From DASYDU01 sp050248495 (lineage in GTDB: Bacteria > Planctomycetota > Planctomycetia > Pirellulales > Lacipirellulaceae): a stretch of DNA of 64,000 nucleotides. Shown here piece by piece: positions 26,758 to 36,416 of this stretch (its first letter is position 1; the number at the start of each line of letters is the position of its first letter). Where the stretch lies: positions 10,019-74,018 of the forward strand of contig JBFWSG010000025.1 of assembly GCA_050248495.1 (NCBI GenBank). The letters are read 5' to 3'. The position numbers and the translations under genes were made by a program. The notes beneath the pieces were generated by a model. That model did not search any database. It worked only from the letters and a program-made list of their open reading frames with translations, and had not been told where the DNA came from.

Positions 26758-28545
26758 ATGATTTGGGAAGCGTATTTCACGCTGGCGGTCGTCGTCGGCA
26801 TTTTGATTTTGCTCGTCCGCGAGTCGCTCCCGACCGACATCGTGATGGTTAGCGCGCTTGTGCTGCTCGTGGCCGTCGGCGAGTTGCGCCACAGCGAGCA
26901 CTTGCCGTCGATTGCTCAGGGGGTGAGCGGCATGGGCAACACGGGCCTCGTCACGGTGGGCGTATTATTCGTCGTCGTGACGGGACTCGTGCAAACCGGG
27001 GCCATGGAGCTCGTAGCCGGACCAATCATTGGCCAGCCTAAGTCGGCCACGTCCGCGCTCGTGAGACTACTCACGCCAGTCACTTTCTTAAGCGCATTTC
27101 TCAACAACACGCCGGTGGTGGCAATGTTCATGCCAGTTGTCGAAGACATTTGCAAGCGCTCGCGGATCAGTCCCTCGAAGCTCTACTTGCCGATGGCCTA
27201 TGCGGCTACGTTCGGCGGCGTCTGCACGTTAGTCGGCACAAGCACGAACCTCATCGTCCAGGGCTTGCTGCACGAGAGTGGCCGCCCGGAAATGAAAATG
27301 TTCGATCTGACTTGGGTCGGAATTCCCTGCGCCCTGGCGGGAGTTGCGTTCTTTCTGACGCTCGGCAAATGGCTCATTCCCGATCGGCGGCCGGCCGTCA
27401 CGACACACACCGACCCGCGCGAATACACTGCCGAACTGGTCGTGCTGAGCGATGGACCGCTCGTGGGCAAGAGCATCGAAGAAGCCGGCTTGCGTCACTT
27501 GCCGGGATTATTCTTAGCCCGCATCGATCGTTTCGGTGAAGAAATCACGCCCGTCTCACCGCGTGAGAGGTTGCTAGGCGGCGATCGGCTGGTATTCGCC
27601 GGCGTGCTCGACTCGGTGGTCGATTTGACCAAGATGCGGGGGCTGGCCCGCGCGCCGGAGCACTCGCCGGAAATTGACACGCCGGTCAGCAAGCGACGAT
27701 TGATCGAAGCAGTCGTTTCCAGCCGCTGCCCGCTCGTGGGCAGCAGCATCCGCGCAGGCGAGTTCCGCTCGTACTACAACGCGGCGGTCGTTGCCGTGGC
27801 CCGCGGCGGCGAACGCGTGCAAGGCAAGATCGGCGACATCGTGCTGGAGCCCGGCGACACGCTGCTGCTGGAAACGGATGAGGATTTTCTGCTTCGCCAG
27901 CGCAATTCCAGCCACTTCTTTCTGGTGAGCGGTGTCGAGAATTCGCAGCCCGTGCGGCGCGATCGAGCCTGGGTCGCGCTGGGATTGTTGGTGGCGATGG
28001 TCGTAGTCTCGGCCCTCGGCTGGCTCGATCTCTTGACGGCCGCGTTCATCGCCGCAGGCTGGATGATCGCGCTCGGCTGCTGCTCCGTGAGTCAGGCGCG
28101 GCAGAGCGTCGACTGGTCGCTGTTGGTGGTGATCGCCGCGGCGCTGGGCATCGGCAAGGCGATCGACATGAGCGGCCTGGCCGACGTGACGGCTTCGCAG
28201 ATCATCGGCTATGCGGGCGGACATCCCTGGCTGGTGCTCGTGGCTGTTTATTTCGTCGCCATGATCTTCACCGAGCTGATCACGAACAATGCCGCCGCGG
28301 TGCTCGTCTTCCCGATCGCCATGTCGGCGGCCGACTCGCTCGGCGTCAGCACGATGCCGTTCGTGATCGCCATCGCCATCGGCGCGTCGGCCGGGTTCGC
28401 CACGCCCTTCGGCTACCAGACCAACCTGATGGTCTACGGCCCCGGCGGCTATCGCTTCACCGACTATCTGAAAGTCGGCATCCCGCTCGACCTGGTGTTC
28501 ATGGCCGTGACGGTCTTTTTGACGCCGTATGTGTTTCCGTTTTAG
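26758..28545 (+). CDS. SLC13/DASS-family permease with two TrkA_C domains
   Basis: A 595-residue membrane transporter. Two halves of hydrophobic helices (about residues 1-205 and 400-595) contain the divalent-anion:sodium symporter hallmarks FLNNTPVVAMFMPV and FTELITNNAAAVLVFPIAM, including the paired Asn-Asn/Asn-Thr hairpins, and TLVGTSTNLIVQGLL. Between them are two TrkA_C (RCK_C) domains (AELVVLSDGPLVGKSIEEAG and SSRCPLVGSSIRAGEF). The substrate could be sulfate, a dicarboxylate or a related anion. It lies beside a cNMP-binding protein, which may modulate it (inference). Confidence 0.9.
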   Translation: MIWEAYFTLAVVVGILILLVRESLPTDIVMVSALVLLVAVGELRHSEHLPSIAQGVSGMGNTGLVTVGVLFVVVTGLVQTGAMELVAGPIIGQPKSATSALVRLLTPVTFLSAFLNNTPVVAMFMPVVEDICKRSRISPSKLYLPMAYAATFGGVCTLVGTSTNLIVQGLLHESGRPEMKMFDLTWVGIPCALAGVAFFLTLGKWLIPDRRPAVTTHTDPREYTAELVVLSDGPLVGKSIEEAGLRHLPGLFLARIDRFGEEITPVSPRERLLGGDRLVFAGVLDSVVDLTKMRGLARAPEHSPEIDTPVSKRRLIEAVVSSRCPLVGSSIRAGEFRSYYNAAVVAVARGGERVQGKIGDIVLEPGDTLLLETDEDFLLRQRNSSHFFLVSGVENSQPVRRDRAWVALGLLVAMVVVSALGWLDLLTAAFIAAGWMIALGCCSVSQARQSVDWSLLVVIAAALGIGKAIDMSGLADVTASQIIGYAGGHPWLVLVAVYFVAMIFTELITNNAAAVLVFPIAMSAADSLGVSTMPFVIAIAIGASAGFATPFGYQTNLMVYGPGGYRFTDYLKVGIPLDLVFMAVTVFLTPYVFPF

Positions 28546-28565
28546 CGCCTCGTCATTGCGGACCT

Positions 28566-28659
28566 GATGGGTGGCATGCTCTCGCAGCGAAGCGGCGTGA
28601 GCATGTCCGGACGGAAATCATGCCTATGCCGTTTGCACGGCGAAGCCATGCCACCCGTC
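28566..28659. repeat. 94-bp inverted-repeat element
   Basis: GATGGGTGGCATG at 28566-28578 pairs with CATGCCACCCGTC at 28647-28659 (12 of 13 bases). The 68-base interior includes further near-matches such as GAGCATG and GCATGCC. It sits between the ends of the permease and the NADH dehydrogenase genes. It has the look of a dispersed non-coding element that may also end transcription from both sides. Confidence 0.65.
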
Positions 28660-28678
28660 GCCAGTTGAAACGCGAACA

Positions 28679-30007
28679 CTAAGACTCTAACTCCTCCAGC
28701 GCCCGCTTCGCCTCGCCGCCGGTAATCAGCCTGGCCGATCGTTCGTGCGTCATGTAGTTCCAAGCCCACTGCAGGAACACGAGGATGCGGTTGCGGTAGT
28801 TCACGATGTTCATCAAATGGATGAACAGCCACAGCACCCAGGCCACAAAGCCTTTGAACCGCACGCGGCCGAAGTCTGCGACCGCAGCGCTGCGGCCGAT
28901 CGTGGCCAGGTTCCCCAGTTCGCGGTAACGAAATTTCGGCAGCGTTCGTTTCTCCAGTCGCGCGCGAATCAGCTTCGCCACATAGCGGCCCTGCTGGATC
29001 GCCACGGGCGCAACGCCGGGCAGCGGCTTGCCACACTGGTGCGTGTAACTCGCCATGTCACCGAGTACAAAAATCTCGGGATGGCCGTGAAGCGACATGT
29101 CCGGGCCGACGGCAATCCGCCCCGCGCGGTCGAGCGCGGCCCCCGTTGCATCGGCGAGCGCCTTGGCAAGCGGCGACGCCGCCACCCCCGCAGCCCAAAT
29201 CACCGTCCGGGTCGGCAGCCGCTCGGTTTGGCCGCCGCAATCGAGCAGCACGTGGTCCGCCGCGATCGACGTGACCATCGTCTTGAGCCGGACTTTGACG
29301 CCCAGCTTCTCCAGCTCCTGCTGCGCGTTGGCCGAAAGTTCGGGAGGAAAGCTGCCCAGCACGCGGTCACCCGCTTCCACGAGCACGATGTGCGCATCCG
29401 CCGGATTGATGTGGCGAAATTCGTGCTTGAGGGCGTACTGGGCGATGTCCGCCAGTGCCCCGGCGAGTTCCACGCCCGTTGGCCCGCCGCCCACGATCAC
29501 GAAGTTGAGTAGCTCCGGCCGCGGCTCGGCCTTGATCTCCGCATCCCGTTCCGCGAGTTCGAAGGCCGAGAACAGCCGCCGCCGAATCTCGGTCGCGTCT
29601 TCGATCGTCTTGAGCCCCGGGGCGAGCGGCTCCCACTCCGCATGGCCAAAGTAACTGTGTCGCGCGCCGGCAGCCACGATCAGCGTGTCATAGGAAACCG
29701 AGCTGCCATCAAAGAGCACGTGCCGGCCCGCGACGTCGAAGCCGGTCACCTCGCCCATCATCACTTCGCAGTTCTCTTGCCCTTCGAGAATGCTCCGCAG
29801 CGGCGCCGCGATGTTCGCCGGCGACAATTCGCCGGAAGCCACCTGGTACAACAGCGGCTGGAAGAGATGAAAATTTCGCCGATCGACGAGCGTCACCAGC
29901 ACGGGGGCGCGGCGCAAGAAACGGGCCGCGTTCAAACCGGCGAAGCCGCCGCCCACGATCACGACATGGTGCAGCTGGGGCTTCTCACTCGCAGCGGGCG
30001 TCGTCAT
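28679..30007 (-). CDS. ndh: NDH-2-type NAD(P)/FAD-dependent oxidoreductase
   Basis: A 442-residue flavoprotein of the non-proton-pumping NADH dehydrogenase family, feeding electrons to quinone. The FAD motif is VVIVGGGFAGLNAARFL (residues about 14-30), the RRNFHLFQPLLYQVASGELS block is diagnostic of NDH-2, the NAD(H) motif is NFVIVGGGPTGVELAGAL, and FVLGDMASY precedes the quinone region. The C-terminus has a hydrophobic stretch (FVAWVLWLFIHLMNIVNY) that anchors it to the membrane. It stands alone, 85 bases upstream of the first MFS gene's stop, on the same strand. Confidence 0.93.
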   Translation of the reverse strand: MTTPAASEKPQLHHVVIVGGGFAGLNAARFLRRAPVLVTLVDRRNFHLFQPLLYQVASGELSPANIAAPLRSILEGQENCEVMMGEVTGFDVAGRHVLFDGSSVSYDTLIVAAGARHSYFGHAEWEPLAPGLKTIEDATEIRRRLFSAFELAERDAEIKAEPRPELLNFVIVGGGPTGVELAGALADIAQYALKHEFRHINPADAHIVLVEAGDRVLGSFPPELSANAQQELEKLGVKVRLKTMVTSIAADHVLLDCGGQTERLPTRTVIWAAGVAASPLAKALADATGAALDRAGRIAVGPDMSLHGHPEIFVLGDMASYTHQCGKPLPGVAPVAIQQGRYVAKLIRARLEKRTLPKFRYRELGNLATIGRSAAVADFGRVRFKGFVAWVLWLFIHLMNIVNYRNRILVFLQWAWNYMTHERSARLITGGEAKRALEELES

Positions 30008-30091
30008 GGCGCTTTTGATCCCTTGCGCTGATGCTTTACGCCTGTCGCCGCCGCGATTCTAAACCTCCCCCTGCGGTCTCGCAATCGCCCG

Positions 30092-31438
30092 TTACTCCGG
30101 CAAAGGCTGATTCTTCGTTTCGGGCGCGAAGGGCAAGGTGAATAGACCTACCAAAAAGATCGCGCACATCGCCATCGCCGCGTAACGCTCCTGCAGTCCC
30201 GGCACATCACTTTGAAATACGTCCGTCGCCAACTTCGCCGAAAAATAACTTCCACCCGCGGCGGCAAAGCGACCCAGGTTGTAGCAGAAACTCGTGCCTG
30301 TGCTGCGCATCCGGCTTGGAAAAATCTCGGGCAGGTAAATTGCGAAGCCGGCAAACACTCCCAGCTGAAAGGCCCACATCAACGGCATCATCCAATAGGC
30401 CTGTTGCGGCGTGCTCAATGTCCAATAGACGTACAAAGTGACGACAAATGCGGCTGCAAACCAAATGGCAAATGCCGGCTTGCGCCCCAACACAATGCAG
30501 GCTTTGGTCATCAGCCACATGCCCACGGCCGCACCGACCATTTGCAGGAGATAGGCGTATGACCGCGCATTCTCCACCATCCCTTGAACTTCATCAGCGG
30601 GAACGTTTTGCTGCTCGAAGTGAATTCGGAACACCTTTGCTTGAAGATCGGTCATGTATTCGCCGATCGCCCACAGTCCGACCACTCCCGTGGCCGAAAT
30701 CAGCGCGCCGATAGCGAGATTCCTCCGCCACCTGCGATCGGAGAGGAGCTCAAGATAAGGACCAATTACGCTGCCCTTGGGAAGCCGCCCTTCCGCCTTG
30801 GCCTTGAGCCAAGGCTCCGGCTCTTTCAGGTATTTCATAATGAATACGACCAACAGCGCCGGAATCGCCCCCACCAGGAACATCCACCGCCAATGGCTTC
30901 CCGCCTCGATCGCCCCGGATTCCACCAGGCGGTCAATGACGATCTTTACCACACCGGCCGACAGATTGCCGACGGTCGAGAGAATCTGCAGCCAACCGAG
31001 CGCTCCAGCCCGCGCGCCGTCAGGAAGAGTTTCGGCAATCAGTGCGACCGCCAGACCGAACACACCGCCCACCCCGACCCCCGTAAGAAAGCGAAATAAG
31101 GCGAAGTCCCAATAGAAGCGACTGAAATACGTGAGTCCGGTGCAGAGAGAATAAATCAGTACGGTCAGCGTGAGCATCTTCGCCCGCCCGAATCGATCGC
31201 CGAGCGGACCGAAGATCAGGCCACCCACGCCCCAGCCGACGAGAAACATGGCCGTGACGTCCTTGCCCATCGCTTGCACGTCGCCCGTGGGCATGAGCTC
31301 TTTGAGAGCGGGATTTCGCGCCAACGAGAACAGCCGCTGGTCGAGGCAGTCGAAGAACCAGGACGCCGTGGCGATCAAAAACACGAACCAGTGATAGGGC
31401 GTAAGTTGCCGCGCCCAATGCGTGCTCTCTTTCGTCAT
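30092..31438 (-). CDS. MFS transporter (sugar/organic-anion-type)
   Basis: A 448-residue carrier with twelve hydrophobic segments. The MFS loop 2-3 signature is GDRFGRAKMLTLTVLIYSLC, the loop after helix 5 contains LPDGARAGALGWLQI, and a second loop reads PEIFPSRMRSTGTSFCYNLG. This last motif is typical of the metabolite:H+ symporter/aromatic acid group. The ATG at 31438 has GGGAG upstream, preferred over a TTG at 31450. The gene follows the second MFS gene by 13 bases, implying a shared transcript. The substrate is not known. Confidence 0.9.
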   Translation of the reverse strand: MTKESTHWARQLTPYHWFVFLIATASWFFDCLDQRLFSLARNPALKELMPTGDVQAMGKDVTAMFLVGWGVGGLIFGPLGDRFGRAKMLTLTVLIYSLCTGLTYFSRFYWDFALFRFLTGVGVGGVFGLAVALIAETLPDGARAGALGWLQILSTVGNLSAGVVKIVIDRLVESGAIEAGSHWRWMFLVGAIPALLVVFIMKYLKEPEPWLKAKAEGRLPKGSVIGPYLELLSDRRWRRNLAIGALISATGVVGLWAIGEYMTDLQAKVFRIHFEQQNVPADEVQGMVENARSYAYLLQMVGAAVGMWLMTKACIVLGRKPAFAIWFAAAFVVTLYVYWTLSTPQQAYWMMPLMWAFQLGVFAGFAIYLPEIFPSRMRSTGTSFCYNLGRFAAAGGSYFSAKLATDVFQSDVPGLQERYAAMAMCAIFLVGLFTLPFAPETKNQPLPE

Positions 31439-31451
31439 GGCTGCTCCCAAA

Positions 31452-32882
31452 TCATTCCGGCAAACTCTCGGCCTGCGGTTCCGGCAAATAGAAACTCAAA
31501 ATCAGATTCGCAAGATAGACCGCGGTGCCGACCGCCGTCGCCGCCATGGCCATCTTCACCGCATCATTCACCGGCGGGGCTGCGCCCGCTGCGCCCGGCA
31601 TCACCGTCGAGAGCAAGCTGGTCACGAGCGCGAAGGAGGTCCCGACCATCCGCCCGCCGATGTTCGCGGCAAAGCTTTCGCCGGTACCGCGCAGATGGAT
31701 CGGATACACGCGCGGCAGATAGTTGCCCCAGAAGCTGAACTGCCCCACCGTGAACAACCCCACGAAGAAAATGCCCCACTGCAGCCAGGCCAGATTCCGC
31801 GTGGCCGCGAAGCCGAAGACGATCGGCAAAATCACCAGCCCCGGCACGAGGAACACGCGCAAGAGCTTCTGCCGGCTCAAGATCACGGTCGCCAGCACAG
31901 CCAATAGCAGCCGCCCGGCCAGCCCGCCGTACTCTTGAATCTTGGTCACTTGCGCCGCAGTCCCCTGCGCGACCTTGCCCCGCGCCGCGGCCGCTTCCGG
32001 GGGCGCCAGATCTTTCGCCGCCGCACCAGCCCGCGCCTGCACCTCCGGCAATGCGGGTACGATATTTGGGATTTGCTGAATCGCGCCAAATGCCGCGCCA
32101 AAGCTGCACGCAAACATCAGCGTCGTGACCCACGTCGTCTGACGCAGTTCCGGCGCAAACAACTGTCCGATGCTCGGCCGCTTGAGCATCCCGGCCGCCT
32201 TCTTTGCCGCCCAGGCCGGCGACTCCGGCAGGAACGGCCGAATCACGATCAGGGGAATCGCCGGAATCAGGCCCGACATCAGCGTGTAACGCCACGGCGC
32301 GTGCGAACCCTGCAACTGGCCGAGGAAACCGAGCCACGACGGCAGCGAAATCGCCGGCAAGCTCGTGGCATGGCTCACGATCCAATAGTTGACAAATGCC
32401 ACCATGATCCCGCCGAACGACGAGAAGAACTGCGTGTATCCGAGCACGCGCTCGCGGAGTTGCGGCTCGGGGAACAATTCCGCGAGCCAGGCGACCGCCG
32501 CCACGAACTCCACGCACACGCCAACAAACGTCGTCGAACGGAAGAAGAGCAGCATCCAGATGTTCGTCGAAAAGCCGGCCGCGAAGGCCGAGAACGCGTA
32601 GAGCAAAATGCTCCAAGTGAGAATTCGCCGCCGCCCGAGCCGATCGGTGAGATAGCCGCCCCACAACCCGAATGCTCCACCCACGAGTGCGGGAATAAAG
32701 AACATCAACCCGCGCCAAAGCGCGAACGTCGGCGTCCCAGGCGCCGCCCCCAATAGCTCGCCCAAGGCCGGCGGCAGCACCAGCGGCAACATCAATAGCT
32801 CATAGGTGTCGAACGCGAAACCAATGACGGCGATCAGGCAGACCGCCCATTGCACAAACGTCAGCCGCTCGCTCTCCGCCAT
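31452..32882 (-). CDS. MFS transporter
   Basis: A 476-residue MFS carrier. It shows GGYLTDRLGRRRILTWSILL (loop 2-3), LAELFPEPQLRERVLGYTQF and NYLPRVYPIHLRGTGESFAA, the counterpart of the PEIFPSRMRSTG motif in the neighbour. An extra hydrophilic insert rich in Ala (about residues 275-315, VQARAGAAAKDLAPPEAAAA) separates the halves. Sequence similarity to the neighbouring MFS is partial, so the pair may be an old duplication or a heteromeric partnership. The substrate is unknown. Confidence 0.9.
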   Translation of the reverse strand: MAESERLTFVQWAVCLIAVIGFAFDTYELLMLPLVLPPALGELLGAAPGTPTFALWRGLMFFIPALVGGAFGLWGGYLTDRLGRRRILTWSILLYAFSAFAAGFSTNIWMLLFFRSTTFVGVCVEFVAAVAWLAELFPEPQLRERVLGYTQFFSSFGGIMVAFVNYWIVSHATSLPAISLPSWLGFLGQLQGSHAPWRYTLMSGLIPAIPLIVIRPFLPESPAWAAKKAAGMLKRPSIGQLFAPELRQTTWVTTLMFACSFGAAFGAIQQIPNIVPALPEVQARAGAAAKDLAPPEAAAARGKVAQGTAAQVTKIQEYGGLAGRLLLAVLATVILSRQKLLRVFLVPGLVILPIVFGFAATRNLAWLQWGIFFVGLFTVGQFSFWGNYLPRVYPIHLRGTGESFAANIGGRMVGTSFALVTSLLSTVMPGAAGAAPPVNDAVKMAMAATAVGTAVYLANLILSFYLPEPQAESLPE

Positions 32883-33088
32883 CGAACCGAGGCCTCCACG
32901 CCCACTACCCCCGCGAACTGTAAGTGAGGCCTATCTTAACACACGCCAAAACTCTGCGGCACCCCGCCTTGGCACTGCCGTCGCCATCGATTTCGGACAG
33001 TCTGTTGGTTTTGGACAGTCCGGAGACAGGCAAATCGAAAACGTGCCAGTGCCGTTAACCGATCTGGCTTTCTGCTAAGATTCTAGCT

Positions 33089-33664
33089 ATGTCGGAAGTG
33101 ACGCAACTTATCGACGCTATCGGGCAAGGCGACCGCGCGGCGATGTCGGAGCTCCTGCCGCTGGTGTACGACGAATTGAAACGCGTCGCCCGCGCTCAAA
33201 TGGCCGGTGAACGCGCCGGCCACACGCTGCAAGCCACCGCACTTGTGCACGACGCCTATTTGCGACTGATCGGCGCCGCCGAGCCTGGCTGGAACGGCCG
33301 CTCGCATTTTTTCGCTGCTGCCGCCGAAGCCATGCGGCGGATCCTCGTCGATCACGCCCGACGGAAGCACGCCAAGAAACGTGGCGGCAACGGCCAGCGA
33401 ATCTCGCTCGATGAGGATTTGTTGCCGATCGTCGCTCCTTGCCAGCATGTCAGCGATTTGTTGGCCCTCGACGAAGCGCTCGACAAGCTCGCTACGGAGC
33501 ATCCGTCGAAGGCCGAGCTCGTCAAGCTGCTGTACTTCGCCGGGCTCAATCTGGACGAAGCGGCCCAAGCCCAGGGAATCTCCAGAACCACCGCCTATCG
33601 ACACTGGCTATTCGCCCGCGCCTGGTTGTTCGACGCGCTGGGCGAAAAACTGCATAATCCGTAG
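33089..33664 (+). CDS. Planctomycete-type ECF sigma factor
   Basis: A 191-residue sigma-70 of the ECF-like group abundant in planctomycetes. Region 2 lies at about residues 12-90 (LLPLVYDELKRVARAQMAGE, LVHDAYLRLIG, FFAAAAEAMRRILVDHARRK). Region 4 lies at about 130-180 (LDKLATEHPSKAELVKLLYF, LDEAAQAQGISRTTAYRHWL, the HTH). It directly precedes a Ser/Thr kinase gene; this sigma-kinase arrangement is common in the group and suggests that the kinase controls the sigma factor by phosphorylation (inference). Confidence 0.93.
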   Translation: MSEVTQLIDAIGQGDRAAMSELLPLVYDELKRVARAQMAGERAGHTLQATALVHDAYLRLIGAAEPGWNGRSHFFAAAAEAMRRILVDHARRKHAKKRGGNGQRISLDEDLLPIVAPCQHVSDLLALDEALDKLATEHPSKAELVKLLYFAGLNLDEAAQAQGISRTTAYRHWLFARAWLFDALGEKLHNP

Positions 33665-33730
33665 GCCGTCGATTCTACTGGAACTTTTGGCCGCCGTTTC
33701 GCGCTATTGAGGATAGAAAGGGCCCGGCCG

Positions 33731-36286
33731 TTGCTGGTGGATCCTGCGCAACTTGACGAAATCTTTACCGCCGCACTTGCCGAGGACGACGTCGCCGCGC
33801 GCGATGTCTACGTCGAGCGCGCCTGCCACGGGAATGCGGCGCTGCGCGAGCGCGTGGCAGCGCTGCTTGCCGCGCATGATGCGGCCGAAGATTTTCTTCC
33901 GCTCCCAGACGACGGTCAGCCCACCGAAGTCCAAATACTGAGCGAGCGCCCCGGCTCGACCATCGGTCGTTATAAGCTGCTCGAGCAGATTGGCGAGGGC
34001 GGCTTCGGCGTCGTCTTCATGGCCGAGCAGGAGCGGCCAGTCCGCCGTCGCGTTGCGCTCAAAGTCATCAAGCTCGGCATGGACACGAAGCAAGTAGTGG
34101 CCCGCTTCGAAGCCGAGCGGCAGGCGCTGGCGATGATGGACCATCCAAACATCGCCAAGGTCTTTGATGCGGGCACGACGGAAACCGGCCGGCCCTATTT
34201 CGTGATGGAGCTCGTTCGCGGCGAACCGATCACGACGTATTGCGATGAGGCACGGCTCGCCACCGACGAGCGGCTGCGGCTGTTCCAAACCGTTTGCGCC
34301 GCCATCCAGCACGCCCATCAGAAAGGCATCATCCATCGGGACCTGAAGCCGTCGAACGTGCTGGTGACCATGCACGACGACAAGGCCGTGCCCAAGGTGA
34401 TCGATTTCGGCATCGCCAAAGCCACACAAGCCCGCCTCACCGAGCGCACGCTGTTCACGGAGTTTCGGCAGCTGATCGGCACGCCGAGCTACATGAGTCC
34501 CGAGCAAGCGCAGATGAGCGGTCTCGACGTCGACACCCGCAGCGACGTCTATAGTCTTGGCGTTCTACTTTACGAATTGTTGACAGGCACGACACCGATT
34601 GACGCCAGGCAAATCGGCGTGTCGTCGTACGACGAAGTCCGACGCCTCATCTGCGACGTCGATCCGCCCTCGCCCAGCGCGCGCCTTTCGACTCTGTCGG
34701 CCGAACGGCTCACGACATTGGCGCATCAGCGACATTGCGAGCCGGCAGAACTAGCCATCAACCTCCGCAGCGACCTCGACTGGATCGTGATGCGATGCCT
34801 GGAGAAGGACCGTACGCGCCGGTATGAATCGGCAAGCGCGATAGCGCAAGATTTACAGCGTTTTTTAGACGGCAATCCGGTCGAGGCGTGCCCTCCAACG
34901 CGACGCTACCGCCTTGGTAAGTTTTTGCGACGCAACAAGGTGGGAGTGATCGTGGCGGGGAGTCTCGCGGCATTGACGACGGCAGCGATTGCCATCCTCG
35001 TAATCAGCAACTTGCGAATTCGCCAGGCGTCGGCCGCAAAGGATGCCGCGCTCGCAACCGCTTATCAAGCCGTTGACCAGATGTTGACTCGTACGGCCGA
35101 CGTGCGGCTGAGCGGGGTCCCTTTGGCTCAGCCATTACAAACCGCGCTGCTTGAAGATGCCCTGAAGTTTTACGATGGATTTCTTGCACAGGCCGAATCC
35201 AATGTTGTGCTGGACACAAAAGTGAGCGATGTGCTGGGAAGAATCTGCCTCATTCAACGACAGCTCGGCCGCTTCCAAGAGGCTCGAAAAACACACGAAC
35301 GAACCATTCGATTGTGGGAGGATTTGTCAAAAACCGCACCGACGAAATTTGAATACAAACAAAGAGTGGCAATGGCCGAACAGAACCTGGCATATCTTTT
35401 GAGCATTACTCCGCCGAAGCCGGACGAAAAGGCAGTCGATGCTCATATGCGCAAATCTCTGGATATTTTTACGGCGCTCGAGCGCGATTTTCCCGAGCGC
35501 CGACAGCCGATGCTCGTACCCCTCCGTTATTTCGCGCACCTCGCGATAAAACGGGGGGATGATTGCGAGGCCGAACGTCTCTGGCGCGATGCTATCCAAC
35601 GGGGAGAGGAGTATTTGCGTGCTAAACCACCGGAGGATGCTTCCTATCCACCAGCATTTGTCCGGCTGGAGCTATGTTGGGCGTACGCTGAGATATGTCA
35701 TGTCCTTTACCTTGAGGAGAAAAGGATATCTGAAATCGAGGCAGAGCAGTTCCTGCTGAATGGGATTCGTGAGGCGACAATTCTCGTGAATAATGAAGGT
35801 GGTTTGGAGAATTATCGAGAGGTGGAAGCTCACTTGCAAACACAATTGGGTAGCTTTTACTCACAGTCGAACCGACATGCAGAAGCAATTCCGTACCTCG
35901 CGGCGGGTTCGATGGATGTGGAACAGCTATGTGCCTCGAATCCGGCAAATCCGTCGCATTGGATTGGAGTACGTAGTGCGCATCAAGAACTTGCGAGCGG
36001 ACTCATGAAGGCCGGCCGAAATGACCAAGCACGCAAGTCTGTATCGAAGATGTTCGATTGGCTGGCAAGGGCAGAACGGAATGTTCCCGACGAGCCGGAA
36101 TCGCTAAGTCAACTGCTCCAGACGCAGCTGCAACTCATCAATCTATTGCGGACGGCGGGCGCGACCGAGGAAGCCGAGGAGTTGTCGCGCTCCGCCAACA
36201 TGTTGCAAGAGAAATTGACGAAGCCCAAACCGGCGAAATCCGTTGCGACACCGGCGGACACTGACATGACTCCGCAACTTCCCTAG
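33731..36286 (+). CDS. Membrane Ser/Thr protein kinase with TPR-like C-terminal region
   Basis: A protein of about 851 residues. The Hanks kinase domain covers about residues 80-365: GEGGFGVV (P-loop), VALKVIKLGM (catalytic Lys about 111), HRDLKPSN (catalytic loop, about 202), DFG (about 225) and the PSYMSPEQAQMSG activation segment. One membrane helix lies near 402-426 (VGVIVAGSLAALTTAAIAIL), and an outside or periplasmic helical TPR-like region follows. No ATG is near: TTG at 33731 behind AGAAAGGG is preferred, and TTG at 33707 is an alternative. Codon use in the TPR half is less GC-biased than in the kinase half. Confidence 0.92.
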   Translation: MLVDPAQLDEIFTAALAEDDVAARDVYVERACHGNAALRERVAALLAAHDAAEDFLPLPDDGQPTEVQILSERPGSTIGRYKLLEQIGEGGFGVVFMAEQERPVRRRVALKVIKLGMDTKQVVARFEAERQALAMMDHPNIAKVFDAGTTETGRPYFVMELVRGEPITTYCDEARLATDERLRLFQTVCAAIQHAHQKGIIHRDLKPSNVLVTMHDDKAVPKVIDFGIAKATQARLTERTLFTEFRQLIGTPSYMSPEQAQMSGLDVDTRSDVYSLGVLLYELLTGTTPIDARQIGVSSYDEVRRLICDVDPPSPSARLSTLSAERLTTLAHQRHCEPAELAINLRSDLDWIVMRCLEKDRTRRYESASAIAQDLQRFLDGNPVEACPPTRRYRLGKFLRRNKVGVIVAGSLAALTTAAIAILVISNLRIRQASAAKDAALATAYQAVDQMLTRTADVRLSGVPLAQPLQTALLEDALKFYDGFLAQAESNVVLDTKVSDVLGRICLIQRQLGRFQEARKTHERTIRLWEDLSKTAPTKFEYKQRVAMAEQNLAYLLSITPPKPDEKAVDAHMRKSLDIFTALERDFPERRQPMLVPLRYFAHLAIKRGDDCEAERLWRDAIQRGEEYLRAKPPEDASYPPAFVRLELCWAYAEICHVLYLEEKRISEIEAEQFLLNGIREATILVNNEGGLENYREVEAHLQTQLGSFYSQSNRHAEAIPYLAAGSMDVEQLCASNPANPSHWIGVRSAHQELASGLMKAGRNDQARKSVSKMFDWLARAERNVPDEPESLSQLLQTQLQLINLLRTAGATEEAEELSRSANMLQEKLTKPKPAKSVATPADTDMTPQLP

Positions 36287-36416
36287 CTGCAACTGCATGC
36301 GGCCCATCTCTTTCCGCGAATTCAGCGATTTGTGTGGAACAGAACCGCCTCCTCCTGCGCTTGTGCTGGTAGGCCGGCCTCCGGCCCCAGCACCTTGCAA
36401 TATCGAGGGGTCTTCC

